A stretch of DNA of 64,000 nt from Sphingomonadaceae bacterium 3R27E2-A (GTDB lineage: Bacteria; Pseudomonadota; Alphaproteobacteria; Sphingomonadales; Sphingomonadaceae). Position numbers and translations under genes: made by a program. This document shows, in pieces, positions 27,514-34,376 of the stretch. Where the stretch lies: positions 62,001-126,000 of the forward strand of contig SCNT01000001.1 in the NCBI GenBank assembly GCA_005503165.1. Direction: 5' to 3'. The notes below the pieces were generated by a model. That model worked only from the letters and a program-made list of their open reading frames with translations. It was not told the origin of the DNA and ran no database searches. Every line of letters begins with the position of its first letter. Position 1 is the first letter of the stretch.

Positions 27514-28680
27514 CTATTTCGCTTCCCTGTCCACCGCCGCCTGCACCGCCTTGTAGAAGGCTTCGCGCGCGGCGCCGACGCCTTCGGGATCGGTCGCAGT
27601 CGGCCAGTTGCCGTTCGACGCGATCACCAGTTTGCGCTTCGGATCGATGAAGATCCCCTGCCCGAAAATGCCCTGCGCGGCGTAGCTGCCGTCGTCGTTG
27701 GTCCACCATTGATAGGCGTAGCCGCGGCCCGGGATGTCGATGCCCGCCTGCTTGACGGTGGCCGACGCGATCCAGTCGTCGGGGAGCACCTTCTCGCCGC
27801 CCGCGACGCCCCCGTTCAGCATGAACTGGCCGAAGCGCGCATAATCCCTGAGGCTGGCCGACACGCAGCAGCCGCTGATCTCGTGCCCCGTCGCGCCGAG
27901 CATCCACACCGCGTCCTGCTCCATGCCGAAGGGTTTCCAGATCTTTTCCGACAGATATTGCGACAGCGTCTTGCCCGTCGCGCTAGACACGAGCACGCCG
28001 ATGAGGTTGGTCTCGCCGGTCTTGTACACCCATTTCGACCCCGCGGGCGCCTCGCGCGGCAGCGTCTTCATATAGCTGACGGTGATGTCCTCGCCCGCGA
28101 CGGGTTTTTGCAGGTTGAACAGCGCGACGTCGGACCTGGGATCGGTATAATCCTCGTTCCATTTGACCCCTGAGGTCATGGTGAGCAGCTGCTTCACCGA
28201 GACATCGTCATAGGCCGAGCCCCCCAGCGTCGGGATATAGGTGGTGACCTTGTCGTCGAGGCTCTTGATATAGCCGTCCTTCACCGCGGCGCCGACGAGG
28301 GTCGAGGTGAAGCTCTTGGCGACCGAGAAGCTGGTCCAGCGGCCCGACGCGGCATAGCCGAGCGCATATTTTTCGAGCCGGATCTTGCCGTCCTGGACGA
28401 TGATCAGTCCGGCGTTGCGCTGCTTCGCCATATGGGCGTCGACGTCCTGGCCGATTTCGAGCGGCTTGCCCTGGGGCAGTGGATAGACCGGGCCGCCCGC
28501 CGCGACCGTGTTGACGACGACCTTGGGCACCGTCTCCATCGTGCGGAAGGCGGCGTCGCGTTGGTCCTGGGTCCAGAAGAGCACGTTCAGATCCTTTGGC
28601 AGAGTGTCGGTTTGCGCGGGCGCGGGGGACGCGCATCCCGCCGCCGCGCTGAGCAGCGCCGCCGCCAGAAATCTTCGCAT
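27514..28680 (-). CDS. Serine hydrolase of the class C beta-lactamase family, exported
   Basis: 388 residues. The N-terminus MRRFLAAALLSAAAGC is a lipoprotein-type signal. The catalytic SxxK is S119-V-A-K122 in FSVAKSFTSTLVG, and a Tyr in WVYKTGETNLIG corresponds to the second active-site element. The family (penicillin-binding-like esterases, EstB, 6-aminohexanoate hydrolase) includes beta-lactamases, esterases and amidases. Similarity in the YKTGETN region leans towards the esterase/amidase branch. The cyclopropane synthase gene lies directly upstream on the same strand. Confidence 0.85.
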   Translation of the reverse strand: MRRFLAAALLSAAAGCASPAPAQTDTLPKDLNVLFWTQDQRDAAFRTMETVPKVVVNTVAAGGPVYPLPQGKPLEIGQDVDAHMAKQRNAGLIIVQDGKIRLEKYALGYAASGRWTSFSVAKSFTSTLVGAAVKDGYIKSLDDKVTTYIPTLGGSAYDDVSVKQLLTMTSGVKWNEDYTDPRSDVALFNLQKPVAGEDITVSYMKTLPREAPAGSKWVYKTGETNLIGVLVSSATGKTLSQYLSEKIWKPFGMEQDAVWMLGATGHEISGCCVSASLRDYARFGQFMLNGGVAGGEKVLPDDWIASATVKQAGIDIPGRGYAYQWWTNDDGSYAAQGIFGQGIFIDPKRKLVIASNGNWPTATDPEGVGAAREAFYKAVQAAVDREAK

Positions 28681-28703
28681 GTCTGTCCTCCCCCGTTTTG
28701 TTT

Positions 28704-29984
28704 TCAGGCCGTTTTTTCGAGCGTGACCTGCGCGACGTCGATGCCGCCGCCGCGAAAGCCGCCCTCGCAATATTGCAGATAATAGCGCCAGAGCCGCACG
28801 AAGCGCTCGTCGAAGCCCGGCGGCAGGCGCCCCTCGCCCACCGCCTTGTCGAAGCGCTCGCGCCACAGGCGCAAGGTTTCGGCATAGTCGCGCCCGAAGC
28901 GCTGGACATTGCGCCAGACGAGCCCGCGTTCCTCGGCCAGCGCGCGGAAGCGGCTTTCGGAGATCAGGCAGCCGCCGGGGAAGATATAGGCCTGGATGAA
29001 GTCGCTGCTGGCGGCGTAGCGTTCGAACAGCGCGTCGTCGATCAGGATATACTGGATCGCCGCCTTGCCGCCGGGACGGAGGAGCCGCGCGATCGCGTCG
29101 AGATAGGCGGGCCAATATTCCTGCCCCACCGCCTCGACCATTTCGACGCTGGCGATGGCGTCATAGGGGCCCTGCGCGTCGCGATAGTCGCAAAGCTCGA
29201 CGCGGCTGCGCGCCGACAGGTCGACCGCGGCGAGGCGTGCGTCGGCGATTTCGGCCTGCGCCGGCGAGAGGGTGACGCCGGTGTAGAGCACGTCGTGGCG
29301 CTCGACCGCGCGTTCGGCAAGCGCACCCCAGCCGCAGCCGATCTCGAGCAGCCGGCTGCCCGAGCGGAGGTCGAGCCGGTCGAGGATCATGTCGAGCTTT
29401 TCGACCTGCGCCTCCTCGAGCGACTGGGCGGGATCGACGAAGAGCGCGCTCGAATAGTTCATGCCGTCGTCGAGCCAGAGGCGGTAGAAGTCGTTGCCGA
29501 GGTCGTAATGCGCGTGGACGTTGCGTTTCGCGCCGCTGCGGCTGTTGCGGTTGAGGAAATGCGCGGCGCGGTTGACCCAGCGCCAGGGCCCGCGCGAGCG
29601 CGCGGCGTTGCCCAGCGTCTCGCCGTTGCGCATGAAGAGGTCGAAGAGCGGCACCGGGTCGGGCGACGACCATTCGCCCTTGTCCCACGCGCGGTACCAG
29701 CCGACCGAACCCGACAGCGCGAGCCGCACCAGCGCCGCCCAGCTGTGCAGATGCACGACCGCAGTCGGCCCGCGCCCGCGGCCGCCGAGGATGCGGATGC
29801 TGCCGTCGGGCAGGTGCCCCTCGAGCGTGCCATGCTCGAGCCCCGCGTCGATCCGGTCGAGCCGGCGGTGGAAGAAGGCCGCGGGCGCGCGCGCCATCAG
29901 CGCCGCGGCCAGCCCGCCCGACCGGAAGGCCCGATCCGCCTGTAGCAGCGCTCCCCCGCGCTTCCGCCTTACATGCGTGTTCAT
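28704..29984 (-). CDS. cfa: Cyclopropane-fatty-acyl-phospholipid synthase family methyltransferase
   Basis: 426 residues. The SAM-binding motif LLEIGCGWGALAE is in the middle, preceded by VHAHYDLGNDFYRLWLD and MNYSSALF, hallmarks of the CFA/mycolic acid methyltransferase family. It adds a methylene bridge across double bonds of membrane phospholipids. The ATG at 29984 is used in preference to an upstream codon. It is upstream of a serine hydrolase and divergent from a small membrane protein; photolyase is nearby, so this stretch has a stress-response flavour. Confidence 0.9.
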   Translation of the reverse strand: MNTHVRRKRGGALLQADRAFRSGGLAAALMARAPAAFFHRRLDRIDAGLEHGTLEGHLPDGSIRILGGRGRGPTAVVHLHSWAALVRLALSGSVGWYRAWDKGEWSSPDPVPLFDLFMRNGETLGNAARSRGPWRWVNRAAHFLNRNSRSGAKRNVHAHYDLGNDFYRLWLDDGMNYSSALFVDPAQSLEEAQVEKLDMILDRLDLRSGSRLLEIGCGWGALAERAVERHDVLYTGVTLSPAQAEIADARLAAVDLSARSRVELCDYRDAQGPYDAIASVEMVEAVGQEYWPAYLDAIARLLRPGGKAAIQYILIDDALFERYAASSDFIQAYIFPGGCLISESRFRALAEERGLVWRNVQRFGRDYAETLRLWRERFDKAVGEGRLPPGFDERFVRLWRYYLQYCEGGFRGGGIDVAQVTLEKTA

Positions 29985-30085
29985 GGGGCGTCTTGTCGCG
30001 CAAGCAAGGTTAAAGCGCAATCCGCCATATGCCGTTGTGGCGGGGCGGAGACGCCGCTATCCTCCGCCGCGGGGAGGGTCGTAGC

Positions 30086-30499
30086 ATGCAGAATCCCGTC
30101 GTTCGCGCCATCGTAGCCGTCGTGGCGGGCGTTTTCGCCGCCTTTATCGCCGTCGCCCTGCTCGAAGGGCTCGGCCACATGATCTTTCCGCCGCCGCCCG
30201 GGCTCGACCCCATGAAGCCCGAGGATCAGGCCAAGCTGATGAGCGTGATCCCGCTCGGCGCCAAGATCGCGGTCGTGGTCGCCTGGTTTTTCGGATCGCT
30301 TACGGGCGCCGTCGTCGCGGCAAAGATCGGCCAGAAGCCGCTCTATGCCTGGGTCATCGGGGCGATCATGATCGCGCTGAGCGTCGTGACGACGATGATG
30401 TTCCCGCATCCGGTGTGGATGCTGATCGCGGCGGTCGTTCTGCCCGTGGTCGCCGCGGCGATCGCGATCCCGCTCAGCCGGCCGCGCGTCAGGCCTTGA
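30086..30499 (+). CDS. Small integral membrane protein
   Basis: 137 residues with four hydrophobic segments; the first, VVRAIVAVVAGVFAAFIAV, and the W-F-F-G-S motif in the second resemble the protein at 26957. A proline-rich loop (MIFPPPPGLDP) follows helix 1. GGGGAGGGTC lies about 8 nt before the ATG. No function is known. Its last 11 nt overlap the end of the photolyase gene on the other strand. Confidence 0.75.
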   Translation: MQNPVVRAIVAVVAGVFAAFIAVALLEGLGHMIFPPPPGLDPMKPEDQAKLMSVIPLGAKIAVVVAWFFGSLTGAVVAAKIGQKPLYAWVIGAIMIALSVVTTMMFPHPVWMLIAAVVLPVVAAAIAIPLSRPRVRP

Positions 30500-31865
30500 T
30501 CCGGGCGTAGGCCGCGAGTGCGCGTTCGCGCGCTTCGCGGTGCCCGATCCGCTTTTCGGGATAGGCGGGCGGACGCGCGCCGTGGGCGTCGGGGTCGTGG
30601 ATGACGGCGTCGCCCAAATACGCGAGTTCGGGCACCCACGCGCGGATATAGTCGGCGGCGTCGAACTTCGCCGACTGGGTGAGCGGGGCCATGATCCGCG
30701 GGAACATGTTCGAGTCGACGCCGGTGCCGGCGGTCCATTGCCAGTTCACGGCGTTGTTGCCGTAATCGGCGTCGACGAGCGTGTCCCAGAACCATTGTTC
30801 GCCGCGGCGCCAGTCGATGAGCAGATGCTTGATGAGGAAACTCGCGGCGATCATGCGGACGCGGTTGTGCATCCAGCCGGTGGTCCAGAGCTGGCGCATG
30901 CCGGCGTCGACGATCGGGTAGCCGGTGCGGCCCCGTTGCCACGCCTTGAGATCTTGGTCCGCGGCCTTCCCACTCCGCCAAGGGAAATCGTCGAAGGCGT
31001 CGCGGGCGTTTCGGCTGCCATAATCCGGGAACTGCATGATCACATTCTGCGCATAATCGCGCCAGCCAACCTCGCTGAGGAACACATCGACCGATCCTCC
31101 CACATCGGCCAGCCGTTGCCAGACATAGGCTGGGGAGACCTCACCGAAATGCAGGTGCGGCGAGAGGCGCGAGCTGCCTTCGTCGGACGGCAGGTTGCGG
31201 CGGCGGTCGTAGTCGGCGGCTTCGTCGATGAAATCGGCGACCCGGGTCCGGGCGCCTTCTTCTCCCGGGGTCCATTCCTTACCGAATCCCGCGGCCCAGT
31301 CGGGTTTGGTCGGGAGCAGGTCCCAGTCGACCAGCTTGTCCGAAGCCGGCCACTTCGGCGGCGCGGCGATCTCGCGCGGGCGGTTGGTCGGCGGCGGGGG
31401 CGGCATGCGCTCCTTGAGCGCGCGCCAGAAGGGGGTGTAGATCTTGTAGAGGGTGCCGCTGCCGGTGGTAACCGACCCGGGCGGCGCGAGATAATTGCCG
31501 TCGTGGCAGATCAGGTCGAGGTGCCTGGCGACCGCGCGTTCGGCGTTGCGCCACCAAGGTTCGTAATGGCGCAGGCAGTGAACCTGCCCTGCCCAGCTTT
31601 CCTCTGCAATTTGAGCGAGTTGTTCGTCGCTCTTGCCACGGCGTAGAATCAGGCGCGAGCCTTTTTCGCGCAGCTCCGCGTCGAGGCTGGTCAGGCTGTG
31701 GTGGAGCCACCAGCGCGAGGCGGCGCCCATCTTGCGGTGCTTCGGCGTCTCGTCGTCGAGGATGTAGACGGGGATCACCGGCCCCGCCGACGCGGCGGCG
31801 AGCAGCGCAGCTTGGTCCGAGAGACGGAGGTCGCGGCGGAACCAGACGATGGCGGGCTGGGTCAG
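30489..31865 (-). CDS. phrB: Deoxyribodipyrimidine photolyase, apparent CTG start
   Basis: 458 residues if started at CTG 31865. It repairs UV pyrimidine dimers using FADH-. Family signatures are the N-terminal QPAIVWFRRDLRLSDQAALL, the FAD-site RLSPHLHFGEVSP, the Trp/Asn core NNAVNWQWTAGTG and the late GDAVIHDP stretch. The first ATG/GTG with any strength (GTG 31778) would remove the first beta strand of the antenna domain. Reading upstream in frame gives the conserved family N-terminus, and the first residue is a CTG codon that overlaps the stop of the upstream gene as CTGA, like the ATGA junctions elsewhere here. Start codon assignment is therefore inference. Confidence 0.9.
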   Translation of the reverse strand: MTQPAIVWFRRDLRLSDQAALLAAASAGPVIPVYILDDETPKHRKMGAASRWWLHHSLTSLDAELREKGSRLILRRGKSDEQLAQIAEESWAGQVHCLRHYEPWWRNAERAVARHLDLICHDGNYLAPPGSVTTGSGTLYKIYTPFWRALKERMPPPPPTNRPREIAAPPKWPASDKLVDWDLLPTKPDWAAGFGKEWTPGEEGARTRVADFIDEAADYDRRRNLPSDEGSSRLSPHLHFGEVSPAYVWQRLADVGGSVDVFLSEVGWRDYAQNVIMQFPDYGSRNARDAFDDFPWRSGKAADQDLKAWQRGRTGYPIVDAGMRQLWTTGWMHNRVRMIAASFLIKHLLIDWRRGEQWFWDTLVDADYGNNAVNWQWTAGTGVDSNMFPRIMAPLTQSAKFDAADYIRAWVPELAYLGDAVIHDPDAHGARPPAYPEKRIGHREARERALAAYARIKA

Positions 31866-32812
31866 GGTTTGGGTTCCGGGCTGGGGTCGACTGTGACTTC
31901 AAACTGCCCGCGGCTGAGCGGGTTCCCGAACCGCTGGTCGGAGAGGATCAGGCGGCCCTTGGCGTCGAACCTGGCGACGGGCATGCGCGACCAGAAGAGG
32001 AAGGCCCGCGCGACGGGGCTGGTGGCGACCATCGGCGCGACGCGCGGGTCGTCCATGCCGGTAGAGGCGCCGCTGATATCGACATTGCCGCCCGAACCGA
32101 GGTCGAAGCTGGCGCTGCCGTAACGGTCGGCGGTGCGCCAGAATACGTCGCGTTTCCAGAACATCAGCGGAGGCGGGCTGGCGACGACGAGCGCATCGGG
32201 GTGACCGCCCCCGCGGAGCACCGCAGCGATCTCGCGCTCGGCGGTGCCGGTGATCGCGCCGTTGAAGAGGATATAGCCGCAGACCGCGGTGAAGCCGACC
32301 CAGGCGGGGCGCGTCCAGGCGGCGACCCTGGCGCGCTCGCGGCGGAGCGAGAGCCAGATCGACAGGCCGAGCGCGATCCATATCCACAGGTCGATGATGA
32401 AGATGCTGTCGCCGTAGAACCAGCGGTGGCTGAAGGGTTCGAGCAGGCGGATACCGTAATTGTTGAGCCAGTCGAGCGCGGGATGGCTGAGGCAGCCGAT
32501 GTACGCGAGCGCGAGCAGCCAGCCCTTATGGATCGGCAGGCGATTTTCGGGGCGCTTGCCGCGTCTGGTTTGCCAATTGTCGAACGCGATCATCGCGGCC
32601 CAGAGCAGGATCGGCAGCAGGACGAGCGCGATCGGGCCGTGGGTGATGCCGCGGCGCATCGACAGCGAAAGCTGGCCATAGACGGTGCAGGCGGCGTCGA
32701 TATCGGGGATGTTCGCGGCGACGATCAGCGTCGGCATCGCGAGCCCGGTCTTCTTCTTGAGCCCCATCTGGCCGAGCACGGCACCGACGAGGCTGTGGGT
32801 CAGATTGTCCAT
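31862..32812 (-). CDS. Membrane-bound metal-dependent hydrolase (YdjM/DUF457-like)
   Basis: 316 residues. The N-terminus MDNLTHSLVGAVLGQMG, then LIVAANIPDIDA and GITHGPIAL, and SHPALDWLNNYG give the His/Asp pattern of the YdjM-like inner-membrane metal-dependent hydrolase family. Four or five hydrophobic segments fill the N-terminal 200 residues; the C-terminal 110 residues are soluble. Substrate is unknown. The stop overlaps the presumed photolyase start, so the two form an operon. Its upstream edge is next to the CGCAAAGA repeat. Confidence 0.85.
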   Translation of the reverse strand: MDNLTHSLVGAVLGQMGLKKKTGLAMPTLIVAANIPDIDAACTVYGQLSLSMRRGITHGPIALVLLPILLWAAMIAFDNWQTRRGKRPENRLPIHKGWLLALAYIGCLSHPALDWLNNYGIRLLEPFSHRWFYGDSIFIIDLWIWIALGLSIWLSLRRERARVAAWTRPAWVGFTAVCGYILFNGAITGTAEREIAAVLRGGGHPDALVVASPPPLMFWKRDVFWRTADRYGSASFDLGSGGNVDISGASTGMDDPRVAPMVATSPVARAFLFWSRMPVARFDAKGRLILSDQRFGNPLSRGQFEVTVDPSPEPKP

Positions 32813-32838
32813 GATTTCTGCCGTTGGAGTAGGAATAT

Positions 32839-32870
32839 TTTCGCGCAAAGACGCAAAGACGCAAAGGGGA
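32839..32870. repeat. Family B repeat, left arm (three CGCAAAGA units)
   Basis: TTTCGCGCAAAGACGCAAAG-ACGCAAAGGGG: three CGCAAAG units spaced by one base. It is the inverse of the array at 33278 on the other side of the GxxExxY gene, with one unit fewer. It lies downstream of the gene stop (32885). Confidence 0.92.
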
Positions 32871-32884
32871 AGCGCCGCCTTAGG

Positions 32885-33271
32885 TTAGACATGGTTGTTC
32901 ACTATTCGACGGACGCCTTCCTTGAATGTTCCGGCGCCGAAATTCATCAGCAGACCCAGCGGCAAATCCATCAGGCGCAGATAGGTCAATAGCTGCTTCG
33001 CATGCACGGGTGCATGGGTCTCGGTCGATTTCACTTCGATCAGTAAAGTTCGTTCGACAAACAAATCGGCTCGAAAGGCATTGTCTATGACAATGCCATT
33101 GGCCTTCAACGAGACCGCGACCTGCCGCTCGACGAGCAGGCCGCGCCTAGACAGGCTTTCGAAAAGCAGCATCTCATAGGCTGATTCCAAGAGACCCGGT
33201 CCGATGTCCTTGTGGATGTGAAACCCACAATCGACAGCGATGTTCGCCAAGGTCTCTATTTCGCCTGCCAA
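32885..33271 (-). CDS. GxxExxY protein (PD-(D/E)XK nuclease-fold) between inverted repeats
   Basis: 128 residues. The naming motif is G26-L-L-E29-S-A-Y32, and the nuclease-type core is FRADLFVERTLLIEVK (Asp69, Glu79, Lys81), followed by HAKQLLTYLRLMDLPLGLLMNFG. The family is widespread, and its function is unknown. No ATG is available near the fold start. TTG 33271 is preferred because AAAGGGG, the end of the upstream repeat array, lies 6 nt before it. The gene is the only coding content between the two inverted CGCAAAGA arrays and looks like a self-contained mobile or domesticated cassette dropped between korB and the metal-dependent hydrolase gene. Confidence 0.85.
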   Translation of the reverse strand: MAGEIETLANIAVDCGFHIHKDIGPGLLESAYEMLLFESLSRRGLLVERQVAVSLKANGIVIDNAFRADLFVERTLLIEVKSTETHAPVHAKQLLTYLRLMDLPLGLLMNFGAGTFKEGVRRIVNNHV

Positions 33272-33277
33272 ACGCAG

Positions 33278-33317
33278 CCCCTTTGCGTCTTTGCGTCTTT
33301 GCGTCTTTGCGCGAAAC
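33278..33317. repeat. Family B repeat, right arm (four CTTTGCGT units)
   Basis: CCCCTTTGCGTCTTTGCGTC-TTTGCGTCTTTGCGCGAAA: four 8-nt units. Read on the minus strand it is TTTCGCGCAAAGACG... ending in CAAAGGGG, which provides the ribosome-binding purines for the GxxExxY gene. Unit number differs from the left arm by one, as expected for slippage in short tandem units. Confidence 0.92.
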
Positions 33318-33338
33318 GATTAGCGAACTGCCCTTTGG

Positions 33339-34376
33339 CTAAAGCTCCGGACCGCCCTCGGTCACCGTCCAGGTCTGGCCTTTCCTGAGCAGGCTTTGCA
33401 GGTCGGCCTTCTTGCCTTCGGATGCCGCCTTGTTCTGGCGCCAGACGTCGGCTTCGAAGGTCGGGCGGGGGTCGTCGTAGAGGACGCCGAGGGCCATCGG
33501 GAATTCGCCGAAGCGCATTTCGACGAGCATGTGCGCGACGCTGCGGTTGGTGACGTCGTGGACGATCACCCCCGCCGACTGCCAGTCGCCGTCGACGATG
33601 TCGACGACCTTGAGGTGCAGTTCTTCGCTATCGAGCGCGATGCCCTTGGTGCCCTTGGCGAAGAGCATCGGCTCGCCATTTTCGAGCCAGAGCTGGCGGT
33701 CCTCGGCGCCCTTGGGGGCAGCGAAATCCTCGAACACGTCCTTGTTGTAGACGATGCAGTTCTGGAAAATCTCGATGAAGGCCGCGCCCTTGTGGGCATG
33801 CGCCGCCTTGAGCACGTCGGGCAGCTTTTTCGACACGTCGAAGCCGCGCGCGACGAAGCGCGCGCCGGCGCCGAGCGCGAAGGCGGCGGGCTGTGCGGGG
33901 CGGTCGACCGAGCCATAGGGCGTCGAGGGGCTGGAGGTGCCGACGCGGCTGGTCGGCGAATATTGCCCCTTGGTCAGCCCGTAGATCTCGTTGTTGAACA
34001 GCATGATCTGGCAATCGAGATTGCGGCGGATCAGGTGCATCGTGTGGTTGCCGCCGATCGACAGCCCGTCGCCGTCGCCAGTGACGATCCAGATGTCGAG
34101 CCCCGGGTTGGCGAGCTTAAGCCCGGTCGCGAAGGCCGGCGCGCGGCCGTGGATCGTGTGGAAGCCGTAGGTTTCCATATAATAGGGGAAGCGCGACGAG
34201 CAGCCGATGCCGCTGATGAACACGGTGTTTTCGGGCGCGGTGCCGATTTCGGGCATGGTGCGCTGGACCGCCTTCAGGATCGCATAGTCGCCGCAGCCGG
34301 GGCACCAGCGGACTTCCTGATCGGTTTCCCAATCCTTAAGCGTCGTCTGGCGCGCGATGGTGGTCATCTCGTTCAT
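33339..34376 (-). CDS. korB: 2-oxoacid:ferredoxin oxidoreductase, beta subunit
   Basis: 345 residues. It binds thiamine diphosphate: the Fe-S/TPP entry motif is VRWCPGCGDYAIL with ISGIGCSSRFPYYM, and the TPP motif is GDGDGLSIGGNHTMHLIRRN followed by FNNEIYGLTKGQYSPTS. With the alpha subunit it oxidises a 2-oxoacid, probably 2-oxoglutarate, to acyl-CoA while reducing ferredoxin. The start overlaps the korA stop by 4 nt (ATGA). The GxxExxY/repeat cassette begins shortly after its stop. Confidence 0.93.
   Translation of the reverse strand: MNEMTTIARQTTLKDWETDQEVRWCPGCGDYAILKAVQRTMPEIGTAPENTVFISGIGCSSRFPYYMETYGFHTIHGRAPAFATGLKLANPGLDIWIVTGDGDGLSIGGNHTMHLIRRNLDCQIMLFNNEIYGLTKGQYSPTSRVGTSSPSTPYGSVDRPAQPAAFALGAGARFVARGFDVSKKLPDVLKAAHAHKGAAFIEIFQNCIVYNKDVFEDFAAPKGAEDRQLWLENGEPMLFAKGTKGIALDSEELHLKVVDIVDGDWQSAGVIVHDVTNRSVAHMLVEMRFGEFPMALGVLYDDPRPTFEADVWRQNKAASEGKKADLQSLLRKGQTWTVTEGGPEL

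Noticed and set aside
30489..31778. Photolyase starting at GTG 31778
   Set aside because: It would delete the first strand of the antenna domain, whose conserved sequence is present upstream in frame.
32839..33317. CGCAAAGA arrays as a CRISPR
   Set aside because: Units are 8 nt with 0-nt spacers, inverted around a gene; no spacers and no cas genes.
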